Below, piece by piece: positions 1 to 8,654 of a stretch of DNA of 10,964 nt. The translations under genes and the position numbers were made by a program. Below the pieces are notes generated by a model. The model searched no databases. It was not told the origin of the DNA and saw only the letters and a list, made by a program, of their open reading frames with translations. Numbering within the stretch: position 1 is the first letter of the stretch; each line of letters opens with the position of its first letter. The DNA is from Saccoglossus kowalevskii (taxonomy: Eukaryota; Hemichordata; Enteropneusta; Harrimaniidae): assembly GCF_000003605.2 (NCBI RefSeq), contig NW_003158724.1, positions 943,582 to 954,545 on the forward strand, read 5' to 3'.

Positions 1-101
1 TTTAAAGGAAAACTTCACTTGGGAGACGGGACATGGGACACGGCACGCTGGAGAGACCCCATACCAACAGCTCAGCTGGGTCATCTGCGATAACAGCGGA
101 G
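1..101. other. GC-rich left-edge segment; doubtful exon
   Basis: This end is clearly richer in GC than its surroundings. On the minus strand it follows a good acceptor-like tract (accctctcaatttttag at 102-118). The phase needed after exon 2117-2321 stays open to the window edge. However, the peptide in that frame (starting PLLSQMTQLSCWYGV) does not look like ABLIM linker. In addition, 21-48 shows a 7-bp period (GGGAGAC, GGGACAT, GGGACAC, GGCACGC), which suggests repeat sequence. I cannot decide between exon and repeat. Confidence 0.25.
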
Positions 102-2116
102 CTAAAAATTGAGAGGGTAAATAAGATACAGGCATTCAAATATGAGATGAAAATTGTAATACAATTAATAATGACTTTAGTTCATTTTTTTTTATCCTGA
201 GTCAGAATCACAATCTTCAACACAAGTTAGGGATACTCCAACCATGACTGATGTAAAGACACGTGATTTACAGCCTGATTGGCAATAGAGATTTGTCTTC
301 ACAATAAGAAACAGAATCAATGGCAATATACTGTTAGAATGTACCAATATATACCACTCTACCTTGCTGCACGGAGTGAACAGCCAGTCTACAGTGACAA
401 TGATAGTGAGGCTTTATTGAGATCATTACAATCCTTCAACTGTGTGTTCATGAATACATATTTTTTTTTCCCCCAAACTTTAAGATCAAATATTAAACCC
501 ACTGAAACAGGTTAGAAGTTTTTGAGTAAGTGAAATCACAAAGGTTGTTATAAACTATGACTACTACAGCAACGAAACAGAAAAAATTCCATCCCATTTC
601 AACACAGGCAAGGCAAAAACACACATATTAAATAAAACAGTGATTGTGAATCAAAATTTGAACTGTATTTAGTTATGTTTAGGTATGAACTTAGGGGATT
701 GACTGTGGTGGTGAAATGAGAAATGGACACATGCAGAATGCTAAACATACCAAAACAAGTTATTGTAAACTCAAGTGATTTGGTGAGAATTAATTAATGA
801 AACAATCAATAATATGCATAAAATATTACCAGTAATGATGTAATCTGGCTTGCAGGAAACACAGATTATATCAGTTGGTTTCGTTGAGAAAGAGGGGTAA
901 TAAGAAAAAATAAGAAACAAAAAATGATATATTGTTAAAAAATGTTTGGTTTATTCTTGGGAATGAATTATGTAATGGACACTGTTGAATGTTGTTGTGT
1001 TATTTAATGACAGAGAGAGAGAGAGAGAATGCATTATTCCCACCCAGACATCTGAATTCATAAAAAAATAAATAAAAAAAATAACTCTCAGGAGAGCAGA
1101 GAAGTTTTGTAAAGAAGTATTGTCATTTGGTGTGCATAGAATGCATTAGTTCTTTACCGGTTAAGAAATATATTTTAGAATATTTTTAACCTAGCAAGTA
1201 TGTATAAACATTATTATTGCGGTAGTACACTTTTGATTGAACAAAATATATATCTTAGTACTTGTACACATCAGTTCATTTATTTACATCCCTGGGTATC
1301 CATGTGCCAGAGATGACACTCAGATTACCGGTACTGTATTTGCTATATTAGAAATAATTTTTTTTATTTTGGTGGTACCTCGAGTAAAACAACCCTGCAC
1401 TGAGAAATTTATGGTAGCAGAGACAATTTAGGCATGTGCTTTTGGTAGAGAAAATACAGTATATGTACTTTACCACATTTTAAGTTTATACGAAAAAATG
1501 AATAATCAGCCATAAAAAAGAAAAACAACAATAAGAGTTTATGAATACTAGTTCAGTTGTTTTAGTTGATAGACTTGATCACTTTGTTAAATGTTAGTCC
1601 TACACAGGCCTACACCATCATGTGTAAAACAGGCTACATTTATATATACTTGCATGTGTCTCCCATACCATCTCTGCTGATTAATGCATGCACAACAAAT
1701 ATTAAAACAATCAATTATGTCATCCTGATAGGCATTTACAATGAAGTACAGAATAACATGAATGTTTCAAGTACGCGATGATTCTGGGGACATAACAACT
1801 CGTGTTATCAATACTGTGTTTATATTTTGTTATTTACCCAAAGTCTCATTTCGATGGCAACATTTTCTATTTTCACACACGTCATAGGACTGAGGATAAG
1901 TAATATGTGACTCTTAACACAACAAACAATGCAGTATCCATGTTAAGCGATACCAATGATAGCACGTACTAGAAAGACCCTCAATTGGCACATGTGTCTG
2001 GCAAGTGTTCCTACAGCACCTTTATTGAAATGCATGATAAGTATTCCAACACTATTCTGTCCTTGGTTGTACATTACCCCGTACCTAGTACCACACAGCA
2101 ATCAGATGATTCTTAC
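102..2116 (-). other. Intron sequence downstream of exon 2117-2321
   Basis: This is AT-rich sequence with A and T runs, a GA microsatellite at 1011-1028 and an A-rich patch at 1061-1082. I found no exon with matching phase and good splice signals. The short frames of 60 to 80 codons here are rich in rare hydrophobic runs, lack motifs and look like chance. Confidence 0.6.
1011..1028 (+). repeat. GA microsatellite
   Basis: About eight AG units follow an initial C, within intron sequence. Confidence 0.9.
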
Positions 2117-2321
2117 CTGGTCGGTGGTAGTTCTGCGCCTTGGGTTGAGGTGAAGTGGGGGATTTTGGGTACACGTACCCACCATTATAACTGGGTGTGA
2201 GATAACTCTGGGTGATATTGGGTGTTGATGGGCTTGATGACTTTGATGGTGGTGTTGCTGATGTTGACACAGACAGGTAACTGGGGCTGGCACTGTTAGA
2301 CAATCTTGGGGAAGACTGGTA
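2117..2321 (-). CDS. ABLIM: ABLIM exon: Ser/Pro/Thr/Tyr-rich disordered linker
   Basis: This 205-nt exon starts in phase 0 and ends in phase 1. The acceptor is ttactccacag and the donor is gtaaga. It encodes 68 codons beginning YQSSPRLSNSASPSYL and ending QPKAQNYHRP plus one base of a probable Gly codon. The peptide is dominated by Ser, Pro, Thr and Tyr and should be unfolded, with many possible phosphorylation sites. The closing QNYHRPG resembles the QHFHRPG word of vertebrate ABLIM linkers, which supports the family call independently of the LIM domain. The open frame reads on at both ends beyond the splice sites, but the frame match to the neighbouring exons fixes the boundaries. The following exon should begin with two bases finishing the Gly codon and was not found with confidence. 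Confidence 0.88.
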
Positions 2322-3410
2322 CTGTGGAGTAAATATATCACATATCAACAGTTAAGCCTTTATTTTAATCTTGTTAGATTCATAGAATAATGTGTGTACC
2401 TTGCTAATGCACTTTATAAGATGTCTCGTTGTAAATGCTGCTTTAATGATATTGCCAATGAAGAATTTGAAAGATCTTTTCAGTTCACCCTCTGACTGAA
2501 TTTGTATGGATCTCAAGTTAAAATGAATCCCTCAAGAAAAAATAAAGATAGTATGAAAAAGAAAAAAAATAGATAGATTCTGAATTCACAAACGTAAACT
2601 GTTGTGACATCTGCACGATTTTCTCTGTTTTTACACCTATTTTGTTTATAAAATGTGAATTTTGTTTCACCAAATTACAAATTTTCCAAAATCACAATGT
2701 GCAATTTTCTGTTATGTCAATGACTGACCAGTGAATCAGTATGACTAGATGCATCACTGTAAATCTCTATGCATCAATGTCTTATCATATCGGCATAGAG
2801 GGCACACTGTCTGGTAGAAAATGTATCAAAAGTGTTTGTTCACACAATGATTAAATGTTTACTCAGTTACTCAATTATCTTACAATATATGGGAGGGTTA
2901 CTGGTTTCTATAGTTACCATAAAACCAAATTTTGCAAAACTTGATTATTTTCACCGACTTAAAGATCATTGGACTGAAATTATTTTTTAAGGCTAGTGTC
3001 TGAAGCCTAGACATAAAAGTATTTCTTATACAAGATTTTATGGATTATGGTACATCATTACACAAGCTCAAACTTGTAGTATTTTCCACACAAAATAACA
3101 CACGATTAGTTGCACAATACAATGTATAATTTCTGCAAAATCCTGTGTGGAATTAACGGTTGGCAAATCATAATAGATGACATCTATCTATATTCTTTTA
3201 GTGAAAAACCAAATAATCCAGTAAATACTATTAATAAGCACTGTATGAGAGGAAGTGTCACATTTGTGCCAATGTTTCTATGGACGTACAAGAACAGTTT
3301 ATTCTGAAATCAATAATTTAAAAGCCACACACTATTAAATAATAGTTACAACTCATAATATTTTACAATCTGAGTAAATTCCAAAGTAAGTATACTTGTT
3401 TTAATGCCAT

Positions 3411-3558
3411 TTTTGTTTATTTATTTATTTTTTTGTTTTACTTGCTGTCATAAAGCTGTTGTTTTTTTATAATGAATCCCGGTTGCCAAGGTGACCAAGT
3501 TACAATATATGAAAAACAACAAGTAAAACCAAAACAATATTCACAAATAAACTAAAAA
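3411..3558. repeat. Imperfect inverted repeat, arms about 40 bp
   Basis: The left arm (3411-3446, TTTTGTTTATTTATTT to TTTTACTTGC) pairs loosely with the right arm (3518-3558, CAACAAGTAAAACC to AATAAACTAAAA). The clearest match is TTGTTTTACTTG against CAAGTAAAACCAA. The low complexity of both arms weakens the case, but the order of words is kept across the arms. It could be a decayed MITE. Confidence 0.45.
3482..3495 (+). promoter_or_regulatory. X-box-type (RFX-binding) word
   Basis: GTTGCCAAGGTGAC fits the RFX X-box pattern RYYNYYWWRRNRAC at all fourteen positions. It lies deep in an intron, in the loop of the inverted repeat, and is not next to any start of transcription that I can see. A role is speculative. 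Confidence 0.25.
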
Positions 3559-3683
3559 AACAATAATAAAGAAAATATAAAAGTAAAAACAAAAATTGAA
3601 GCCTATACATCCCTACATGGGATTTAATTACATTGAGCAAGTTAGTCATTACTGAAAACAGTTAAAAACATATCATAACCTAC

Positions 3684-3755
3684 CTTTCGACTGTATTTAG
3701 TATAGTCAAAATTCTTAGCATTCTCTTTGATAGACGTGGGAGAAAATGTAAAATA
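3684..3755 (-). CDS. ABLIM: ABLIM exon: linker, 24 codons
   Basis: This is a 72-nt, phase 0 to phase 0 exon. The acceptor follows a good pyrimidine tract (ctctccttcccttgtgtacag). The donor is gtaggt. The peptide starts YFTFSPTSIKENAKNF and ends DYTKYSRK. It has no fold that I recognise. It is polar and Tyr/Lys-rich and joins without a shift to DPK before it and YQSSP after it. The nearest resemblance is to the tyrosine-containing linker after LIM4 in ABLIM proteins, but conservation there is poor. Because the length is a multiple of three and both ends are phase 0, it could be skipped without changing frame. The splice signals and frame support it more than the sequence similarity does. Confidence 0.8.
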
Positions 3756-4075
3756 CTGTACACAAGGGAAGGAGAGAAAACTAGCGATTAGTAGGAGTTA
3801 TTGACACATACATACAGCAATAAATAGGGAAACAAGTATTAGAACAAATATCTCAAGCATGGATCACGTTATCATCCAAATCGCAAGGCTTTGTTTGCCT
3901 GCTAGATTCAACATAACTTTGCCCAACAAAGTGAAGCAATGGCCAAATAAATGGACATTGGCTTGTGGATTTGTTATCAAGTATATTCAATAGTTTAGTG
4001 CTTTCTCAGAAACTTGAATTTGGATTATGTCACATATTATTGACTGGCTTATTACTGAATCATTGTTTTCTAAAT

Positions 4076-4567
4076 TTCAACACGGGGGCGCTATACAATA
4101 GTATCACCGGTGACTATGAAAGACAATAAGTTGCGTCACAACATGGTATTATAAATACCTCTCACTGATTATTGTCAGCAGTATCACTGTGAAAAATAAT
4201 AAAGTCAGTTGGTAAAACCACAAATTCTGAAATATTGGACCACTAAAAAGCTCTCCAAGCACTGAAGGTAATTGTTGTGTTTAATCACTAGATCAAATAT
4301 AATTTTCATGGTTGCAATCACTCAAGGCGATTTGCATACACTTTAAGGAGCACCTTCTAATTACATTTCAAGATTTTGTTGGATAAGATTTTTCATGAAC
4401 CGTCAAATCAAAATCCAAAGACCTTATGATGCTTACAGAGGTCAGGGAGTGGTACTTTAAAGATATTTGCAGCACTGCCAATGTGAAACAGAACACTACT
4501 TTAGAATAGCTACTCACATGCAGCTCATAGAAATCAAACATTTGAAGACAGCGCCCTCATTGTTGAA
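4076..4567. mobile_element. Probable 0.49-kb non-autonomous element with GGGCGCT ends
   Basis: The left end reads TTCAACACGGGGGCGCT. The right end, complemented, reads TTCAACAATGAGGGCGCT. The shared GGGCGCT stands out in such AT-rich sequence, and the flanking TTCAACA is also shared. The interior has no open frame and no recognised domain. MITE-like elements with GC-rich ends of this kind are common in marine invertebrates. It ends only about 27 bp before MITE copy A. Chance similarity of the ends cannot be excluded. Confidence 0.45.
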
Positions 4568-4594
4568 TGAACATTTATTTTTACAGTCATTAGT

Positions 4595-4793
4595 CAGTTT
4601 AAAATACTATATTTTCGCTTGGAATTAATTTTCGCTAAAGAAATGATTTAGTGAAAATAAAATCCAGCGAATATACCTTTGTCCTATATTTTACATTCAA
4701 CTTGTCAAAAATCAGTGAAAATAAATTCCATACAAAACACCCAAAAAGTCTTTTCAGCAAAAATTAATTCCAGCTAAAATAAAGTATTCACAG
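4595..4793 (-). mobile_element. MITE copy A, inverted relative to copy B
   Basis: Read on the minus strand this matches the element at 9562-9769 along its whole length. Shared words include GGGTGTTTTGTATGGAATTT (one mismatch) and ATTCGCTGGATTTTATTTTC. By eye about five bases in six are the same, with one internal gap near the left end. The right end shows ACAG followed by TA. The left end (CAGTTTAAAATACTATATT) is degraded and the TA there is not adjacent. It lies in the intron between exons 6104-6159 and 3684-3755. Confidence 0.83.
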
Positions 4794-5260
4794 TAATCCT
4801 ACCATCATGTTTGAACAAATGTTCTAATTCACTTCATTTTATTAACTACATATCAAAGATTTCAAACTTTGATCTAAATATTCTTTACACCATATTTTGA
4901 AAAAGACTATTCTGTACAAGATGACAAAATTGTGGCAGTGAAAGAATTTAGGAGACGGGTGAAATTTTAGTTTAACTAGTTTCATCAAACAAAAACAAGT
5001 CATTGTGAATGACAGTTAATGTTGGAATTAGGGGAATGTTATTTATGCCAAAAATAAAATAATATGCACCAAAAGCATAGTTAATAATTTAGAGTGAATA
5101 ATTGGCTGGTCTAGTATCAACAGAAATTAGATGTATTAAAATGACTCTTCCAAAATCTTAATATATGGTCAGAAACTGGATATGCTATTCATGCATTTTT
5201 TGTTTAGTGCTTGTATCAAATTTGAAAAATGACAAATCCTGTCCAGGATACTTCACTTTT

Positions 5261-5690
5261 TCAAAAAAACAAGATGGATGCCAGTCGACCATCTTTGATC
5301 TGATTATGGAACAAACGGACATGAACATGTATTCCTATATGTAAGATGTATGTGCCAAATATGAATGAAAATGGACCATAAGCCTTGGAGATACATGTAT
5401 GGTAGTATGTTCAAAAACCAAGATGGCCGCCAGTCAGCCAACTTTGATCTGATTGTAAAAGAAATTGTCATGGACATGCAATCTAAAATGTGCAATGTAT
5501 GCAACAATTTGAACAAAAACTGCCAAAACATGCATAAGATACCACATTTTTAAAAAACATAATGGCTGCCAGTCGGCCATCTCTGAACCGATCGCAAAAC
5601 AAATTGTCCACAGGGTTCTGAAATACGACTCCGGATGGATGGACAGAGATCGAATTATAAGTCACATTCGAACGGGGACTAATAAGAGTA
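5261..5690 (+). repeat. Tandem repeat of about 145 bp, two full units and a part
   Basis: The start of each unit is recognisable at 5261, 5411 and 5551: an A-rich run, then AAGATGGCCGCCAGTCAGCC or a variant, then CTTTGATCTGAT or a variant, and then an ACAAA-type word. The ATGG anchors at 5274, 5423 and 5562 are 149 and 139 bp apart. The third unit diverges after about 60 bp into a tail with CCGGATGGATGGACAG. The core GATGGC/GGCCATC pair can fold as a small hairpin. The style suggests a dispersed repeat with tandem inner units rather than a gene; the short frames crossing it on both strands are not convincing. Confidence 0.75.
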
Positions 5691-6103
5691 ATGCAGACAT
5701 AGAAGGAATATAGATAAATTTTGTTTTCACTTTATCTTCATTTTTGAAATTCTTAAAACAGGAAGGAATAAATAGAGCAGGTGTTGACTACGGTATATGA
5801 CAATTAACAAGTGAGTTATCGATCTAATAATATGTACGGTAGTTGGCAGGTACACAATGTATCATTCTGATTCAACTACTGGTAGTTGGCATTCTGAATT
5901 ACACACAGTGTGATCAGTCTTGAACATGTGTATGTCTGTGTACCGTAATAGAAAAACACAAGGGTGGGAAAGTTATTTGTACATGGTCATGCAAATTATT
6001 AGTAATAATAAACAACAACATTACACTCTGTGGAAAGTTTGATGCAGGGAAATAAAACCAAACACATCAGCTAGTTGAAGATGAAATTATCTGTAAATCC
6101 TAC

Positions 6104-6159
6104 CTTTGGATCTACTCCGTTAAATGACTTTGTGCAGTCTGGATGCCATATTTCCGATC
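6104..6159 (-). CDS. ABLIM: ABLIM exon: end of LIM4 and start of linker
   Basis: This short 56-nt exon has acceptor tgttttag and donor gtagga. Two bases complete a Gly codon begun in the previous exon. Then come 18 codons reading SEIWHPDCTKSFNGVDPK. The His-x2-Cys of WHPDC gives the last two zinc ligands, so LIM4 is complete with all eight ligands: C-x2-C from 10012-10105, H-x2-C-x2-C-x2-C from 6598-6685, and H-x2-C here. The spacing from the sixth ligand to this His is 18 residues, inside the usual LIM range. The last residues leave the zinc fold and enter the linker. The exon ends in phase 0, which fits the next exon at 3684-3755. Confidence 0.93.
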
Positions 6160-6416
6160 CTAAAACAGCAAAATAAAATAATATATAAATGATGGAACAT
6201 TAGAAGCTCCACATGTTGTGGTTGACAACATTGGTTTGAACTGAATTTCAGCTGTTTACACCTTGGTTAAAGTTGCATAGTTGTGGTCTCAGATATAGAT
6301 TATGTTTTGTTTGTTTTGTCACCTCGATCCGTGATCTAACCTATATTCAACGTAATAGTTTACAATCTGCATAAAACCCAAAATTTACAAGAATAGACAT
6401 ATTGTAAACAATTGGT

Positions 6417-6430
6417 CACATGGCCATGTG
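6417..6430. repeat. Perfect 14-bp palindrome
   Basis: CACATGGCCATGTG reads the same on both strands. It contains two CACATG-type half sites around GGCC. It could be chance. Confidence 0.5.
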
Positions 6431-6442
6431 TTCAATACTTTG

Positions 6443-6455
6443 AGGTCAATGACCA
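6443..6455. promoter_or_regulatory. IR1-type nuclear receptor half-site pair
   Basis: AGGTCA, one spacer base, then TGACCA. This is an inverted repeat with one-base spacing and one mismatch from the ideal TGACCT. Such pairs bind nuclear receptors such as the ecdysone receptor class in other animals; use here is unproven. Confidence 0.25.
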
Positions 6456-6597
6456 CATAATCATGTCAATCTACCCTTCGATGGTATTGACAACTCTGCT
6501 TGTCAACTCAAATAAGCTGCAGCCAAGGATTAAATATATGAAAGAAATTTAAAGTACCTAATACACATTCAAGTAAAAGACAAAATTTTCTACCAAC

Positions 6598-6685
6598 CTT
6601 GTAAAAACATTTCCTCTCCTTCTCTAAAGTTGTAGCCACATCTACCACACTTAGAACATGATGGGTGATAGTGTTTCTCTCCTGC
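6598..6685 (-). CDS. ABLIM: ABLIM exon: middle of LIM4 with four zinc ligands
   Basis: This 88-nt exon starts in phase 0 and ends in phase 1. The acceptor is aatgcag and the donor is gttggt, a slightly weak form. The peptide begins AGEKHYHPSCSKCGRC and ends REGEEMFLQ plus the first base of a Gly codon. His-x2-Cys-x2-Cys-x2-Cys is the centre of the LIM consensus and provides the two remaining ligands of the first zinc site and the first two of the second. An alternative acceptor four bases further in (gcag) would break the frame, so the upstream one was chosen; it also restores the family's AG-KHYHPSC word. The exon sits 438 nt before the next one. The pair is bracketed by two inverted copies of a MITE. 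Confidence 0.94.
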
Positions 6686-7801
6686 CTGCATTAAAAAACA
6701 TCAACATTACGATTTTATTGACTTTGAATAATTTAAGGGCTAAGAACTTTATATTTTTTTCAGTCCAAGCAATATTCAAATTGTACATTTTAATACCAAA
6801 TGAGTAACACATGCTAATATATGTCCACAAATCTGTGCAAAATTTGTTAATTTTTTGGGGTAATAAGTTGGACCCTCCCCCATAGTAACAATTTCAACAC
6901 CATTGATTTACCCACAACAACTTTGGTTCATCATTTTGCATTTGTTACATATGTTTCTATATTTTCTTTGTTAATTCTGAACATAACTCACTGCTCAGCA
7001 CTAGCTCACACTCTGCTGCAACAATGTTAACAGGGACACATACATGTATATTTATATTCATTTAATTATGATAACAATGGTAAACAGTGCTATTATTTTA
7101 TAATCAGGTGTGAATGACTGATTTAAACCAACCAGTCAAAACATAAAAAAAAAAACAATGTTTATTTTATAAAAAATGGCAATACATTGTAGTCGACTTT
7201 AATAATGCATATACCGATACCAGTACTTTCATCAATACCGGTATATAACACAAATTTTTTCAGAACATCAATGGGTTAACTGAATTTTGTTTGAACAATG
7301 TTTGATAATTTATAATAGTTATATTTTATTTTACATTGTTTTTGTGATCTTTATTAAACTAATGTGCTTTAAGCTAGTCAGTATGATGCTATATAAATAT
7401 CTATATTCAGAGTATATGTTGTATATGTTAACTGGACATTCCCAGTAGAACAGGAACACAGCTGATGCATCTAATGAAATTCCTCTACATGTATTTATAG
7501 CAAAGATGACACTATCAACGATACCCTGCTGACAAGTTATTCACTTTTGATAGAACATACTACATTAGAAGCATTCAGAAAAAACATTCCAGTACAATAC
7601 TAATAAACTTGACTGAACTTGTACAAGCATTGTGTCAATTGAATTACAAATCATATGCAAATGATATGCTAATTGAAAATAAAAAGTGCCCCAGAACCTG
7701 TATATTATTAATGATTAAGTTTAACCGTATAATATGAATATGAACAAGTACCCAAATCACAATCATTATTTATAAAAGCTTGTTGTAGATTTCACATCAT
7801 T
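6686..7801 (-). other. Left part of the 3.3-kb intron, mostly featureless
   Basis: AT-rich sequence with scattered ACATGTA and ATACCGGTAT words. The only compact feature noticed is the octamer-like cluster near 7660. I see no coding sequence. Confidence 0.6.
7635..7675. promoter_or_regulatory. POU/homeodomain-like site cluster
   Basis: A perfect octamer ATGCAAAT lies at 7655-7662 and a variant ATGCTAAT at 7666-7673. They are flanked by TCAATTGAATTA on the left and TAATTGA on the right. Octamers bind POU factors and TAATT words bind homeodomains. In AT-rich DNA such words arise easily, so this is only a candidate intronic enhancer. Confidence 0.25.
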
Positions 7802-8089
7802 TTATACCATAATTTCCTCATCCCAATCTTGAAGCCACACAGGAGGTCGAAGGAACTCTTCATCTTGTGGTAGGATCTGTCTGAGAATATGAATAAACAT
7901 GATGGTGGTCCAACTATCACTAAATTCCAGTTGACTGTCCTGTTTGAGCGATAATTCACATAATATATCAGCTTGTGAGAAGCCACCATCTTAGAAACAC
8001 TGCTGATCACGTATCAGATTTGAAAGTCTTTGGAACACATAGCCAAGATACATGTGCATTGATCGATTAAAGCTAGCTTCTGAATGCCG
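7802..8089 (-). pseudogene. Coding-like stretch with one internal stop, unrecognised
   Basis: On the minus strand, right after a good acceptor (cttattttag at 8090-8099), a frame runs 94 codons. It has a single stop, TAA at 7991-7993 (codon 33), before ending V-stop at 7802-7807. The part before the stop includes MHMYLGYVFQRLSNLIRDQQ. The part after includes DILCELSLKQDSQLEFSDSW, TTIMFIHILRQILPQDEEFL and RPPVWLQDWDEEIM. The mix of charged, aliphatic and aromatic residues is protein-like and suggests alpha helices, unlike the translated AT-rich noise elsewhere. I do not recognise the family. It could be a relic of a retroposed or duplicated exon, or a nested gene fragment. A donor after the last codon would be gtataa, which is weak. 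It lies in an ABLIM intron, but inclusion would split LIM4, so it is unlikely to be an ordinary ABLIM exon. Confidence 0.35.
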
Positions 8090-8164
8090 CTAAAATAAGT
8101 GCAGTTAAATCTTGAGAAGTTAGAAGTATGTACAAAATTTGCGCGAGAAAGATGTGAGCAAGAT

Positions 8165-8345
8165 CAGTTGTTGTGAACAGTGACCCATACCAATACAAAT
8201 TTGAAATATGCAGGATATTCTCTCGCTGTGAACAGTGACCTGACAACAGTACTAGGTACAACATCAACATCAAGGAATGCAGGATCTCTAAACGTGGGAC
8301 AGTGACTGGGCAATATCCAACGTGAAGATGCAAAGGATCTCTGTT
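8165..8345 (+). repeat. Degenerate tandem array with CAGTGAC core, first block
   Basis: The core word CAGTGAC occurs at 8178, 8233 and 8300 (55 and 67 bp apart). It is preceded by TGTGAA or a variant and followed by loosely matching sequence with ATGCAGGATMTCT words. The array is old and diverged. It resembles the second block at 8655-8870, from which it is separated by about 310 bp of unrelated sequence. Confidence 0.6.
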
Positions 8346-8481
8346 TATTTATTTGAAAATCTTATGGAAGCAAGTTTTATTTGCAGGCTCCATTAGAAGG
8401 ATTCCATACAGTTATCTTGCAGAAAAAACATTCCTTAAATTTTTTTTTGTATGCACTGAGGACAGGAACAGTACGAGAACG

Positions 8482-8503
8482 ACATGTATCATCAGATACA
8501 TGT
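8482..8503. repeat. Perfect short inverted repeat (hairpin)
   Basis: ACATGTATC is followed by the loop ATCA and then GATACATGT. The arms are 9 bp and pair perfectly. Confidence 0.7.
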
Positions 8504-8582
8504 AGGAGCCATTCTCCAGAACTCAATACTGTGTATTTGAAGTAGAAAGGGATGTTCTGCTGCAGAGTCGGCAGTTGGCTTG

Positions 8583-8603
8583 GTGTGTGTGTGTGTGGGG
8601 GGG
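8583..8603 (+). repeat. GT microsatellite joined to a G run
   Basis: About seven GT units are followed directly by seven G residues. Both are simple sequence. Confidence 0.9.
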
Positions 8604-8654
8604 TGTCATAACTCCAACCTCCAAGATATGAGGTGAACACACTAATTCACAATA

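Larger units (their letters stand above)
2322..3683 (-). other. Intron of 1362 nt between linker exons
   Basis: The sequence is AT-rich. The only structure I see is the imperfect inverted repeat at 3411-3558 with a perfect X-box-type word in its loop. No coding sequence was found; the short plus-strand frame at 3110-3307 has no recognisable motif. Confidence 0.65.
3756..6103 (-). other. Intron of 2348 nt, densely filled with repeats
   Basis: From left to right it holds plain AT-rich sequence (3756-4075), the GGGCGCT-ended element, MITE copy A, plain sequence (4796-5260), the 145-bp tandem repeat, and plain sequence (5691-6103) with a short direct repeat GGTAGTTGGCA at 5838 and again at 5880. 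No exon is needed here because the flanking phases agree. Confidence 0.65.
6160..6597 (-). other. Intron of 438 nt inside LIM4
   Basis: This short intron separates the two exons that finish LIM4. It contains a perfect 14-bp palindrome at 6417-6430 and, 12 bp further on, an inverted hormone-receptor-like half-site pair at 6443-6455. No repeat element or coding sequence was seen. Confidence 0.7.
8346..8654. other. Unrelated segment between the two array blocks
   Basis: This segment lacks the CAGTGAC period. It contains a perfect hairpin at 8482-8503 and a GT run followed by a G run at 8583-8603. The open frame on the minus strand across 8377-8640 includes the simple repeat and shows no domain, so I do not call it a gene. 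The segment may be an insertion that split one array. Confidence 0.4.

Noticed and set aside
279-515. Plus-strand open frame of 78 codons
   Set aside because: No motif, no splice or promoter context, and a Phe run from a T tract. It looks like chance in AT-rich sequence.
1985-2200. Plus-strand frame opposite the linker exon
   Set aside because: It overlaps the minus-strand exon 2117-2321, whose frame joins the other exons and has good splice sites. The plus frame is its shadow.
2102-2341. Second minus-strand frame over the linker exon
   Set aside because: It is shifted relative to the frame that matches the exon phases and ABLIM's HRPG word. It is rich in His/Gln only because of the shift.
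5304-5665. Three open frames on both strands over the 145-bp repeat
   Set aside because: All are explained by the tandem repeat. None carries a domain, and frames on both strands of the same DNA are a sign of repeat structure.
7200-7250. ATACCGGTAT-type words as a possible element end
   Set aside because: The words near 7213 and 7236 are short palindromes without matching partners or a target duplication.
7792-8010. Minus-strand ATG-started frame of 72 codons
   Set aside because: The alternative frame over 7802-8089 is longer, has an acceptor and a more protein-like composition. The ATG frame looks like its shadow.
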